Assembly: GCF_022763345.1 (NCBI RefSeq)
Contig: NZ_JALEGS010000093.1
Location: forward strand, 1 to 64,000
Length of the DNA stretch: 64,000 nt
Reading direction: 5' to 3'
From: Phaeodactylibacter sp.
Lineage (GTDB): Bacteria > Bacteroidota > Bacteroidia > Chitinophagales > Saprospiraceae
A program made the translations under genes and the position numbers. Of the stretch, positions 17,049 to 27,900 are shown piece by piece (position 1 is the stretch's first letter; each line of letters starts with the position of its first letter). The notes below the pieces were generated by a model. That model was given only the letters and a program-made list of their open reading frames with translations, ran no database searches and was not told the DNA's origin.

Positions 17049-17416
17049 TCGCCAAATTTCGAAGGGGAACTTTTTTTATAGAAAAAATTGTAATAAATTG
17101 TCCACATATTCTGTAAAGAGCGCATTGCTAACGCTTTGAGAAACCTACTCTACGTATCTGCGTATACAAACCTGACGAACGCTATTTGTTTTGCAGAATC
17201 GTCAGCACAAATTACCTCCCGTTTGTTTTTGATGGATTCATTATTACAACATCAGTGTTATATTGTGCAACACTGAATGTTTGAATTCGGCTATTTCATA
17301 ATTCCAAAATAAGTAACAACTATTTTGGCAGCTTGTACAGGTATTTGATATAGAGCTAAAAGAAGCTGGCATCAGATTTGCAGCTGTCAGAATAAAAAGT
17401 AAAACCGCAATTATCT
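17049..17416. other. AT-rich leader region upstream of the 2140-residue surface protein
   Basis: This 368-base gap follows the nuclease gene. It is AT-rich and should hold the promoter of the large repeat protein, but no exact TAnnTTTG element was found; CAGATTTG at 17373-17380 is one base off. No terminator hairpin or RNA was recognised. Confidence 0.4.
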
Positions 17417-20400
17417 ATGAAGGTCAAAAGTCTACTACTCGGGATACTGAGCCTGTTGTTTGCGTCCACAACGGCTTTGGCCCAATTCCCGGTCAATTGT
17501 ATTGATTACGCAACTATTGAGCTGCGCGGAGGAGGAACGGAAATCATTACCTGTGAAGGCGATGGGCTGGCAGAGACCTACGACTTCTCAACCAGCACCC
17601 TGGCGATGCCGTTTGGTTATCTCATTACGGATGAAAACAACACCATCCTACAGGTCAGCATCGACAACACCCTAAGCTTCGAAGGGCTTGGTGCAGGCAA
17701 CTTTCGGGTGTGGGCATTTGCCTGGCTGGGGCAAGTTACCGCAGAGCCTGGGCAGAATGCCGAAACGGCTGACCTCGCCTCCATTTGTGGCGCCCTGACC
17801 ACCAACTTCATTCCGGTGATCAACTTTGTGCCCGATGGAGGGGAAGTGGCGCTCTCTGATGGCAGCACCTCTCAGTTCATTTGCCCGGAAGACGGTATCT
17901 CGGACGTGCTGTCCTTTACCTCTACAGGCGATATGACAGCAGGCTATGTTTACCTGCTGACGGACGAGAACAATATTATCATTGAAATTATTGACGGAGA
18001 CAGCTATGACTTCGACCTTTTGCCGGAAGGCAACTATCGGGTCTGGGGTCTGGCTTACGCCGGAGGCTTGCTGGCGCAGCCCGGCGACGATGCCGCCGCC
18101 ATACAGCTTGCAGAAGAATGCTTTGGGCTTTCTGACAACTTCATTGAAATTGAACGGGCTTTGCCCGATGGAGGCACTGTGGCCCTCGAAGATGGCAGTA
18201 CAGAAGCACTGGTTTGTGTGAATGACGGGCAGGCTGATGTACTGACATTCATCAATCAAACCAACGCCACCGCTCCCTATACTTTCCTGGTAACCGATGA
18301 GAATAACGTCATCCTAAGCATAGTCAGCGGCGACAGCTTTGACTTTGAAAATGCCCCATCAGGAATTTGCCGGGTTTGGGGGCTTTCCTACACGGGCAAC
18401 CTTACGGCAATGGAAGGAGATGATGCCGCTGCCACCGACCTCTCAGACGGTTGCTTCAATCTGTCTGACAACTTTATCACGGTTGACCGTCAGGAAGCGG
18501 ATGGCGCTACAGTCCGGCTTGAAAACGGTGGCGATGAGACCTTCGTTTGTGTAGGTGACGGTGTAGCAGATGTGCTCGGATTTGTCAATACCTCCGCCGG
18601 AGCGGACGAGTATACCTATCTGATAACAGATACCGATAATAACATCCTTGCGATTGCTCCTTCCGGCAGCTTCGATTTTGAAGGCGCCGATGTTGGTGTT
18701 TGTCGCGTTTGGGGCCTGGCTTATGGTGGAATGCTGTTGGCAGAGGTAGGTGATAATGCGGCTACGGCAGTATTGGCTGATGGCTGCTTTGGCTTATCAG
18801 AGAACTTCATCACGGTCCGGCGCGAAGCGGTAGAGGGTGGGCTGATCTCCTCTCCGGGGGCGACAATAGACCCCAATGACGGATTCGAGTATATCTTTGT
18901 TTGCCCTAATGGCATACCGAATGTAGAAACATTTGAAACTACAGGAACCTCCACGGGAACCTACACTTATGTATTGGTCAATGTAGGCTTGGTTGTCGTC
19001 GGGTTCATAGATGGCAACACTTTCGATTTTGATGTATTGGATGAAGGCGCTTATTTTGTTTATGGCTTAGCTTACACTGGCAACCTTACAGTCGAGGTAG
19101 GAGATCTATTTTTACAACCGATGGTATTTTCCGATGGGTGTTATGACCTCTCTAGTGATTATGTGTTTGTACGTGTAGATACCCCCGATGGCGGCGCGGT
19201 GGCCACAGCAAACGGAGAGACCACTGTTTTTACCTGCCCTGGTGATGGGGTGGCAGACGTTATTGAGTTCGATAGCATCGGTCTTGGTCTTGTAGAAGGC
19301 GCTCACACGTACGTAATTACAGATGAAAACAACGAAATCCTGGCCCTGCCAAGCGGCGACAGCTATGATTTTGACGATGCGCCTGCCGGTACCTGCCGCG
19401 TTTGGGGACTGACTTACACCGGCAATATCACTGCTGAAGTAGGTGATATCGCTACCGATGTGGCACTGACCGATGACTGTTTTGACCTTTCCGAAAACTT
19501 CATCACGGTAATTCGTCAAACGCCGGATGGTGGAACGATCAGCCTGGACGACGGCACAACGGATGCCTTTACCTGCCCTGGCGATGGCATGGCTGACATG
19601 CTCACTTTCGAGCGTATGGGCACCTATCCCGGACCTTTTGCCTATGTCATAACAGATGAAGACAATGTAATCCTTGATTTCGCAAACGGGAATACCTATG
19701 ATTTCGATAATGCACCAGCCGGTACCTGCCGCGTCTGGGGCCTGGCTTACACTGGTGAAGTGACGGCAATGATAGGCGATACGGCCTCAGTGGCGATACT
19801 GAGCGATGATTGCTTTGACCTCTCCGATAACTTCATTACCGTAGTGCGTGAAGTCCCTGTGGGAGGTACAGTCGAACTGGAAGGCGGAGGTGACCTTGCC
19901 TTTATTTGCCCTGACGACAGCCTTTCCAATGTGTTGGCCTTTGACAGCGCCGGCGTGGTAGGGCCTAACTTCATTTATGTGGTTACAGACCAGCAAAACA
20001 TTATCCTGGATGCCTTCCCGGTGGATGTCTACGACTTCGAGACCAATCAAACCGGTATTGTACGGGTTTGGGGCCTGGCTTATACAGGCAACCTGATTGC
20101 CGAGCCGGGAGACACGGCTTCTACTGCCATGCTTAGCGACGACTGTTTCAGCCTTTCTGAAAACTTTGTGGATGTCATCCGCGAAGTGCCCTTTGGCGGT
20201 GAGATTACCACAGAAGATGGTGAAACAACCGTCTACACCTGCCCGGGAGATGGCGTGGCGGATATCGTCTCTGTGGATAGTATTCTGGCTGCAATCACAC
20301 CATTTACTTATGTGATTACGGATGAGAACAACGTCATCCTGGACTTGCCAGGTGGCGATACCTTCGACTTCGACGGTGCACCGGCTGGTAACTGCCGTAT

Positions 20401-23400
20401 ATGGGGCTTGTCTTACGTTGGTAATATCACGGCAGAGGTTGGTGATACCGCGTCTGCTGTTGCACTGGCCGATCAGTGCTTTGATCTTTCTCAGAACTTC
20501 ATCACTGTAGTTCGTGAAGTGCCGGAGGGCGGTACAGTAGCTATGCCAAATAGCGAGACTACAATTTACACCTGCCCTGGCGACGGTATGCCGGATATTA
20601 TCATGGCGGACAGCGCCAATACTTCTGCCGGTTTATACACTTACGTGATTACAGACGACAACAATATCATTCTGGACTTGCCTTCCGGCGATGCCTTCGA
20701 CCTGGACGGCGCTCCTGCGGGAACTTGCCGAATTTGGGGCTTGGCTTATACGGGTAATATCACCGCTAATGTAGGAGATGATGCCGCTGCAGTAGCGCTG
20801 AGCGATGACTGCTTCGATCTGTCCGACAACTTCATCACTGTACTGCGGGAAACTCCGGAGGGCGGTATGGTTTCGACAACCTCCGGCGCTGAAATGGTGA
20901 CAACCTGCCCTGGCGACGGCAATGCCGATGTCGTGACTTTCGACAGCACAGGAACAGCCGGACAGTATGTTTATGTACTGACGGACACCAATAATGTAAT
21001 CATCGATTTGATCACCTCCGATGCATTTGATTTTGATGCAGGCGGTATCGGCATCAGCCGTGTATGGGGACTGGCGTATACCGGAACCATCACTGCGGCG
21101 CCCGGCGATAATGCGGCGGATGTGCCATTGAGTGATGATTGCTTCGACCTTTCCGATAACTTTATCACTATAGTCCGTGAAGTGCCGAATGGTGGCATTG
21201 TTCGTATCGAAGGCGGTGCAACCGAACTGTATGTTTGCCCTGGCAATGGTGTGCCAGATATTGTTAGCCTTGACAGCGCAGGCGTGTCGGGCAGCTTTAT
21301 CTACCTGCTTACTGATGAAAATGATATCATCCTGACGACCATTACTGAAGATCAGGTAGATTTCGATGAGTTTGCAGAGAATGATTACCGTATATATGGT
21401 CTGGCTTATGCCGGGAACCTGGCTACAATCCTAATTGGTGCAGATGTGAATACCGATGTGCTGGCGGATGACTGCTTCACTGTATCGGATAACTTTGTTT
21501 CCATTTTCAGTCAGGTACCGGATGGCGGTATGGTGGCGACTACGGATGGAGAAACCGAGGTCGTAACTTGTCCTGGTGACGGTATGGAAGATGTGCTTGT
21601 TTTTGACAGCACTGGCACAGCAGGTCTTTACACCTATGTCCTCACCGATGAGAACAATGTAATCCTTGATCTGATAGCAGGCGACAGCTACGATTTTGAG
21701 CCGCTGGGCGAAGGCGTGGCCCGCGTATGGGGGCTTGCCTACACGGGTAATATCACCGCACAAGTAGGAGATGACGCTGGCGTAGTCGAACTTAGCGATG
21801 ACTGTTTTGACCTTTCCGATAACTTCATCACGATTATTCGTGTAGAGCCTAATGCTGGTTCTATCGGGACGGTTGCCGGCCCAATCAGCCTTGACCTTTG
21901 CGTCGGGGACGGTGTGGCGGACTCTGTGGCTTTTGAAGTTACCGGGGCTTCTGATAATCCCTATGCTTACCTGATTACGGATGAGAATGACTTCCTGGTA
22001 AGTGCGATTGATTCAGTCTTTGATTTTGAAAATATTCAGGAAGGTACTTACCGTATCTATGGTGTGTCCTATACCGGGCAGATTTCCGTCCTTCCGGGTG
22101 CTAATATCTTCATTGATCCACTTTCTGATGATTGCTACGACCTGACGGGGCAGTTTGTCGAGATCAATGCAGTAGGCGTGGACGGCGGTGTCGTCTTCAC
22201 TGACTTAGGCATCGGTCAGGATGTGATCAGCATCTGTCAGGGAGACGGAGAGCCTAATGTCATCACGTTCTCCAACAGCTCAACTGCCACGGGTGCCAAC
22301 TACACCTACGCGCTGACGAATGATGCTGGCATTATCCTCGGTTTTGTTCCGGGCGGGAATCAGTTTGACTTTGAGACCTCCGGTAGCGGGGTGGCAAGGA
22401 TTTATGGCATTTCCTACACCGGGAACCTACTGGCAGGACCGGGTCAGGTGGTGACCAATATTCAGCTTTCTGATGGCTGTGCAGACCTTTCGGACAACTT
22501 TGTTACGGTCCTCAGAGATGCACCCGAAGGCGGAAGCCTGACCACAGGTGGCGGCGAAACCGATCTCCTGGTTTGTCTTGGGCCAACTGATGGCACGGTG
22601 GAGTTCGTAACCACAAGCGGTTCTTTCAACAGCTACCTCTACCTGCTTACGGATGTCAACAACATCGTCATTGATACGATCGAAAGCAGCAGCTTCAACT
22701 TTGCTCAATTGCCGGAAGGCGTATTCCGCATCTGGGGCTTGTCCTACAGCGGCCTGCTCAATGACCTTTTCGGAGAGGATGCCGCCGCCATAGAGCTCTC
22801 TACGAGCTGCTACGAACTTTCTGATAACTTCCTGACGATCACCCGTGGCCCTGCTGTGGACGGCGGAGTTTTGTCTGAAGTTGGCGGTACAGATACCGTG
22901 TACATCTGCCCTGGCGGTAATGCGCCCGACTTTGTAGTGGTTTCCACGACCAGTCAGGATCCGATCTATCGTTACATCATTACGAACCAGAATAATCAGG
23001 TCATTGTAGATGATATCGAAATTGATGTGATTGACTTTGAGGGCGCGATGCCGGGCATCTACCACATTTGGGGCGTGAGCCTGGAAGGGGACCTGAGCCT
23101 TAATTTTGGGAATGAAATCCCAACTACGCCAGCATCAGCAGACTGCTTCGAGTATTCGGAGAATTATATTACTGTAGTGTACGAAGGGCCGGAAGCAGGC
23201 ACCATTTTTACTGATAATGGTGAGGACGAAGTGACCGTAACGGTAGGGGATACCATGCCTGACTTGCTGTCCTTTATCAATGTGGGCGCAAGCCAGAACG
23301 TACCTTATCTGTACCTGATTACGGATACCGATAACCATATCCTGGATATTTCCGTTGATGGGACTTACGACTTCGAGAATACCTCAGTGGGCGTAAGCCG

Positions 23401-23839
23401 GATTTGGGGGCTTTCCTATACCGGTGAGCTGTTTGCGTTCCCGGGCAGCAATGCCGGTACAGACATGCTGAGCGAAGATTGCTGGGACCTTTCCGGCAAC
23501 TTCATTACGGTAAACCGGGTGGAGGCACCAACTTTGGGCGAGCCAACGGTAGAACGTACAGCTGGGCCTGATGCTATCCTCAGCCTGGCTGCTGCACCAA
23601 ATCCAGCTACACAGTTCCTGAACGTGCAGTTCTTCCTGGAAGAGGCGGCGGCTCCGCAGAGTATCCTCCGGGTGCTGAACAGTCAGGGGCAACTCGTGGA
23701 AACGGTACGCGTAGAAACGGCCAAGGGGACCAACAATCACACCTTTGAGGTGGCCAACTGGGTACCAGGGCTGTACGTACTGCACCTGCAAAACGGTGAT
23801 GCTGCCAAAGCTGTTAAGGTGATGGTCGGCGGCCGTTAA
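17417..23839 (+). CDS. Giant T9SS-secreted surface protein with 18 tandem repeats
   Basis: This 2140-residue protein has a signal peptide (MKVKSLLLGILSLLFASTTA), about 18 tandem repeats of roughly 110 residues, and a C-terminal type A T9SS sorting domain from about residue 2060 (AAPNPATQFLNVQFFLEE, then NSQGQLVETV, GLYVLHL). Each repeat runs from PDGGxV through TCPGDGxAD, YVITDENNxIL, FDFDxAPAG, CRVWGLxYTGN and ends CFDLSDNFITV. Two cysteines per repeat, one in the CPGDG part and one in DDCFDLS, are nearly invariant and could form disulfides. The acidic DENN and DGDGxAD stretches may bind Ca. The repeats match no fold I recognise. An adhesin or structural surface role is likely, by inference. 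It is a single-gene unit with a strong terminator behind it. Confidence 0.85.
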   Translation: MKVKSLLLGILSLLFASTTALAQFPVNCIDYATIELRGGGTEIITCEGDGLAETYDFSTSTLAMPFGYLITDENNTILQVSIDNTLSFEGLGAGNFRVWAFAWLGQVTAEPGQNAETADLASICGALTTNFIPVINFVPDGGEVALSDGSTSQFICPEDGISDVLSFTSTGDMTAGYVYLLTDENNIIIEIIDGDSYDFDLLPEGNYRVWGLAYAGGLLAQPGDDAAAIQLAEECFGLSDNFIEIERALPDGGTVALEDGSTEALVCVNDGQADVLTFINQTNATAPYTFLVTDENNVILSIVSGDSFDFENAPSGICRVWGLSYTGNLTAMEGDDAAATDLSDGCFNLSDNFITVDRQEADGATVRLENGGDETFVCVGDGVADVLGFVNTSAGADEYTYLITDTDNNILAIAPSGSFDFEGADVGVCRVWGLAYGGMLLAEVGDNAATAVLADGCFGLSENFITVRREAVEGGLISSPGATIDPNDGFEYIFVCPNGIPNVETFETTGTSTGTYTYVLVNVGLVVVGFIDGNTFDFDVLDEGAYFVYGLAYTGNLTVEVGDLFLQPMVFSDGCYDLSSDYVFVRVDTPDGGAVATANGETTVFTCPGDGVADVIEFDSIGLGLVEGAHTYVITDENNEILALPSGDSYDFDDAPAGTCRVWGLTYTGNITAEVGDIATDVALTDDCFDLSENFITVIRQTPDGGTISLDDGTTDAFTCPGDGMADMLTFERMGTYPGPFAYVITDEDNVILDFANGNTYDFDNAPAGTCRVWGLAYTGEVTAMIGDTASVAILSDDCFDLSDNFITVVREVPVGGTVELEGGGDLAFICPDDSLSNVLAFDSAGVVGPNFIYVVTDQQNIILDAFPVDVYDFETNQTGIVRVWGLAYTGNLIAEPGDTASTAMLSDDCFSLSENFVDVIREVPFGGEITTEDGETTVYTCPGDGVADIVSVDSILAAITPFTYVITDENNVILDLPGGDTFDFDGAPAGNCRIWGLSYVGNITAEVGDTASAVALADQCFDLSQNFITVVREVPEGGTVAMPNSETTIYTCPGDGMPDIIMADSANTSAGLYTYVITDDNNIILDLPSGDAFDLDGAPAGTCRIWGLAYTGNITANVGDDAAAVALSDDCFDLSDNFITVLRETPEGGMVSTTSGAEMVTTCPGDGNADVVTFDSTGTAGQYVYVLTDTNNVIIDLITSDAFDFDAGGIGISRVWGLAYTGTITAAPGDNAADVPLSDDCFDLSDNFITIVREVPNGGIVRIEGGATELYVCPGNGVPDIVSLDSAGVSGSFIYLLTDENDIILTTITEDQVDFDEFAENDYRIYGLAYAGNLATILIGADVNTDVLADDCFTVSDNFVSIFSQVPDGGMVATTDGETEVVTCPGDGMEDVLVFDSTGTAGLYTYVLTDENNVILDLIAGDSYDFEPLGEGVARVWGLAYTGNITAQVGDDAGVVELSDDCFDLSDNFITIIRVEPNAGSIGTVAGPISLDLCVGDGVADSVAFEVTGASDNPYAYLITDENDFLVSAIDSVFDFENIQEGTYRIYGVSYTGQISVLPGANIFIDPLSDDCYDLTGQFVEINAVGVDGGVVFTDLGIGQDVISICQGDGEPNVITFSNSSTATGANYTYALTNDAGIILGFVPGGNQFDFETSGSGVARIYGISYTGNLLAGPGQVVTNIQLSDGCADLSDNFVTVLRDAPEGGSLTTGGGETDLLVCLGPTDGTVEFVTTSGSFNSYLYLLTDVNNIVIDTIESSSFNFAQLPEGVFRIWGLSYSGLLNDLFGEDAAAIELSTSCYELSDNFLTITRGPAVDGGVLSEVGGTDTVYICPGGNAPDFVVVSTTSQDPIYRYIITNQNNQVIVDDIEIDVIDFEGAMPGIYHIWGVSLEGDLSLNFGNEIPTTPASADCFEYSENYITVVYEGPEAGTIFTDNGEDEVTVTVGDTMPDLLSFINVGASQNVPYLYLITDTDNHILDISVDGTYDFENTSVGVSRIWGLSYTGELFAFPGSNAGTDMLSEDCWDLSGNFITVNRVEAPTLGEPTVERTAGPDAILSLAAAPNPATQFLNVQFFLEEAAAPQSILRVLNSQGQLVETVRVETAKGTNNHTFEVANWVPGLYVLHLQNGDAAKAVKVMVGGR

Positions 23840-23861
23840 ACTAGTTCGGTAAAAGGTATAG

Positions 23862-23897
23862 AAAAGCCGGTATCAGAGCAATTTGATACCGGCTTTT
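23862..23897. terminator. Bidirectional intrinsic terminator
   Basis: A perfect 14-bp stem (23862-23875 with 23884-23897) with an 8-base loop starts with AAAA and ends with TTTT, so it works for the repeat protein on the left and the convergent barrel gene on the right. Confidence 0.9.
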
Positions 23898-23989
23898 CTA
23901 TTACTAAAAATGTCAGGAACGAAATACGATCACAGAAGAGCTTTCCCTTGAGGGACCTGGATGGTTAAGCGTATCTGCGATTCCATCCA

Positions 23990-24592
23990 CTAGAAATTAT
24001 AAGTCAGGCCGAAGCGAAACTCAATGGGCGGGCCAAGGCTGTTTTCCGGCGCTAATGTATTGTAGAGCAGGTAAATGTCATACCCCCAGATACCGTTCCC
24101 ATCATTGTAACCCGCTCCAACGTAGGCATTGCTACGGACGGACCTTGCGCTGATGATCTCATCATTGAAACTATCATATGCGGTTACAAACTCTTCATTA
24201 TCAGCCCCGTACTCTAAATGGATGAAGAAGCTGCGGAATACTTTATAACGGGAGAATGCCCCAATGCCATAATCAAAGAGATTGGTAGTCGTTACCCGGT
24301 CTAATCCGGTTTGTAGCCGGTAGTGGGTGTATATGAGCGAAAAGCGTGGCCCTATAGAAAAGTTATCAGTGATCTTATAACCAATGAGCGGAGTAGCCCC
24401 CAGAGAGAATGTACTTTCCCCATTGGCGCCAAAAAAGCCCAGGATGATTCCCCCCCCATACCAAAGCCGGTGCGTGAACCCCTGGCTTTCGTCGAAGTAG
24501 CGGTCTGTGTCGCTGCGCTGTGCTGTAGCTGTGTTTTGGGCGATAGCTAACAGCATAAATACAGGAAGGGCAAATTGCATTATCTTTTTCAT
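23990..24592 (-). CDS. Small outer-membrane beta-barrel protein
   Basis: This 200-residue protein has a signal peptide ending at TATAQ and then alternating strands with aromatic girdle residues (LWYGGGIILGFFGANG, YKITDNFSIGPRFSLIYTHY) and a terminal Phe in EFRFGLTYNF, the usual end of an eight-stranded outer-membrane barrel. The start is taken at the ATG at 24590-24592, just before the signal peptide; an upstream ATG at 24610 would add six residues. No ligand or transport motif is visible. It lies alone on the minus strand between two giant T9SS cargo genes and converges with the first. Confidence 0.8.
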   Translation of the reverse strand: MKKIMQFALPVFMLLAIAQNTATAQRSDTDRYFDESQGFTHRLWYGGGIILGFFGANGESTFSLGATPLIGYKITDNFSIGPRFSLIYTHYRLQTGLDRVTTTNLFDYGIGAFSRYKVFRSFFIHLEYGADNEEFVTAYDSFNDEIISARSVRSNAYVGAGYNDGNGIWGYDIYLLYNTLAPENSLGPPIEFRFGLTYNF

Positions 24593-24971
24593 AATTGGCA
24601 GTTTTTGCAAAGTTGATCGGTTGGTAAAAATAAATAAACAGTCGAGTCTTCTATCTAAAGTCGTAAAATTAGCGATGTTTCGTTGGGCCGGGCAGCAAAA
24701 CTAGCCAACAGACTACAAAACGGGCTTTTTTACCTCCTTAAAACGACTAAAAGAACAGCTGTCTTTTCTGTTCAGTTTAGAAATTTTATTTTTGTCGCTA
24801 GTTCGATTTCCAAACGCCATACCCCACAACCACTAGATCGACACTTTTTCGCTTCAAGACTTGTCTTGGGGCTCATTCCTATTGGCGAATAACCTTCGCA
24901 CAATCATGTTCGCCTTTAATCCAAAATCCGGATATCCTAACCAAACCCAGTTTGCAAAAACAAAAGGAATA
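24593..24971. other. Promoter region between the barrel gene and the PKD protease gene
   Basis: This 379-base gap separates divergent genes. On the plus strand TATTTTTG at 24787-24794 matches the -7 element exactly, without a clear -33 element; it would give a leader of about 170 bases for the protease gene. CAACTTTG on the minus strand at 24608-24615 is one base off consensus for the barrel gene. Nothing else was recognised. Confidence 0.45.
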
Positions 24972-27900
24972 ATGCAAAAACATCTACTGATTCTTCTGTT
25001 TCTTTCGCTTGCGGCACAAGTCTCCTACGGACAAACTCCCTTCGTCTTGGAGTCATTGAATGATTTGACTTCTGAAACCCTTGATGAGCAGTTTTCAGCA
25101 TACCACCTAACTAAAGCTCCGGTACAGGCCCTGCACCAAACCCTTCAGCGTGCCGGAAGCCAGGAAGTGCCCTTGTCCCTTCAGCTGGGCGATCTGCAGC
25201 CGGTTGAGCTGCAATTGGCCGCTCACGACCTGCGTACACCAGATTATCAGCTGGTCCTTGGCGACTCGGAGGGCAGGCGTGTATTGCCTAAATCTGTCAA
25301 CAAAACTTACCAGGGCTATGCAGCGGGATCCGCAACCAATCAGGTTCGCCTGACTGTTGATGACGATTTTCTTTACGGTTTTATTGAGAACCGTGCGAAA
25401 ACCTACTTCATTGAACCCGCCTGGTACCTGGACTCCTCACTCCCGGAAGCAACCTATGTCTGGTATGAAGCAGAGGCCGTAAAGGCCCCGGAAATGCCGC
25501 ATACCTGTGGGACGGACCACGACCACCACTTCAAACCTGGCCCCGCCCCGAACCTTAGCCGTCAGGTGATGCAGTGCTATTCCGTAGGCATGGGGCTGGC
25601 TGCCGATTTTCAGCTTTTCAATGCTTTAGGGTCAGAAACGGCAGTGGAGAACTTTATGTTGGGCGTCCTCAATAATGTAGGGACTAACTACGATGATGAA
25701 TTTTCCAATCAGATCGAGTTTGTGGTCAATGGTACTTTTATCTCGACTTGCTCCGGATGCGACCCCTGGACCGGTTCAAATAATGCTTCCTCTGTTCTCA
25801 ATAGTTTCACCAATTGGGCTAACAGCGGGGGCTTTGGCTTCAACCATAGCCTGGCTACCCTCTGGACCGACCGTAACTTCAACGGCTCAACGATCGGTAT
25901 AGCCTGGGTAGGTGGCCTTTGTACTTCAGACCGCTACAACGTCTGTGAGCGCTTCACCTCAAATGCTGCGCTGCTGCGGGTCCTGCAGGCGCATGAAATC
26001 GGGCACAACTTCAATTCCTTTCACGATGGCAGTGGCTCCAATACCATTATGGCGCCTTCTGTTAATTCCAGCAACAACTGGTCAACAACTTCCACTAATG
26101 TCATCAGTAACTATATCAATGCGCAGGCAGGGATACCCGGCTGCTTTGGCCCCTGTGGCTCGCCTATCGCACCACCGGTAGCCGAAATTGGTACTCCAAT
26201 AGAGGAAGCCTGCCCAGGCAGCTACATTCAGTTTCTGGATGAATCACAAAATAATCCGACCTCTTGGTCATGGTCCTTTACAGGCGGCGTGCCTAATGCT
26301 TCCAATCAGCAGCACCCTGTTGTTTTTTACCCCAATCCCGGAATTTACACCGCCACGCTCACCGCTACGAACAGCGCAGGTTCTTCCTTTGCGGTATCCA
26401 ACACCATTATCGTGCAGGAAGGCAGTACTAAATACCTTTTCTACGATGCTATGGAGGGCAACCTAAACAACTGGACGGTTGAAAATCCGGATAACAGTAC
26501 AACCTGGACAATCACTAACGTAGGGGGGGCAGTAACCGGGCAGCAGGCCGCCTACATGAATAATTACAACTACGATGCCGAGGGGCAGAAAGATGCGCTG
26601 ATTACTCCAATACTCAACTTCTCTCAGGAAGCAGGAATGCGCCTGAAAATTGATTATGCTTATCAGCGATACAGCCTCGCGCTGAGAGACGAGTTGCGTA
26701 TCCTGGTTTCTACCAACGGGGGCAATACCTACCCTGATGAGATATTCTTCGGTGAAGAAGATGGCAGTGGCAATTTTGCAACCACTCCGGATGGGACGGA
26801 TTTATTCACCCCGAGTGTGCCGGCTGACTGGTGCTACGCTGGCAACTTCGGAGCGGATTGCCTCAATATTGATTTGTCTGCCTACGCCGGCGAGCCGGAA
26901 GTCCGGATCAAAATAGAAAACACCAACGGTTTCGGTAACAACCTTTACATTGATAATGTACAGATTACCTCCAACTGTTTTGTGTTGCAGCCGCCCGTTG
27001 CTGCTTTCGCTGCCGATGTGGAATCGGGTTGTGCCCCGCTGACCGTTCAGTACACAGACTTTAGCCTGGGGGATGTGGAGGTATGGGAGTGGTCCTTTCC
27101 TGGTGGTGTGCCTTCCACGTCCAACGCACAGAACCCCACGGTGGAATACCCTGTACCGGGCGAATATCCGGTTACATTAACGGTTTCCAATGCCGCAGGC
27201 AGCAATACGACGGCCCTTAATACCGACATTGAAGTACTGGGGCTTCCTGAGCCGTTTTTTCTGTACGATATTGATAGCTTTACGGTGTCCTTTGGCAACC
27301 TGACTGACAACTACAACGGCGTCAAATGGGAGTTTGGGGATGGCAATGAAACCGAAGTGGATTCTCCCACGCATACCTACGAAGAGCCGGGGACTTATAC
27401 GGTCAGCCTGTCCGCCCAGAATGAATGTGGTATGGCTGAGTATACTGAAGAAATTACAATAGTGCCGCCTCCCACTGCCGAATTTCAAAGTGAGTCCCTA
27501 TCGGGTTGCGCACCCGTTCTCATGCAATTTATCAATACCAGCTCCTTTGGAGAGACCTTCCAGTGGACTTTCGAAAATGGCAATCCATCTACATCAACCG
27601 ACCCGGACCCCATCTGCAGTTTTGCCACTTCCGGGACTTATGAAGTGACCTTAATCGCCTCCAATGGCATCGGTACGGACACGCTTACGCAAATGATTAC
27701 AGTCTCAGGGGCGCCTCAGAGTAGCTTTTTCGCAGATTATACGCCGGGAACCTATACGGTTTCCTTCCAGAACACCTCACTGGATGCCTTTTCCTTTGAG
27801 TGGGATTTTGGAGATGGCTCCCCGGTCAATACGGACTTTTATCCCACACACACCTACGATACCACCGGGATTTATACCGTCACCCTGATCGCAACTAACG

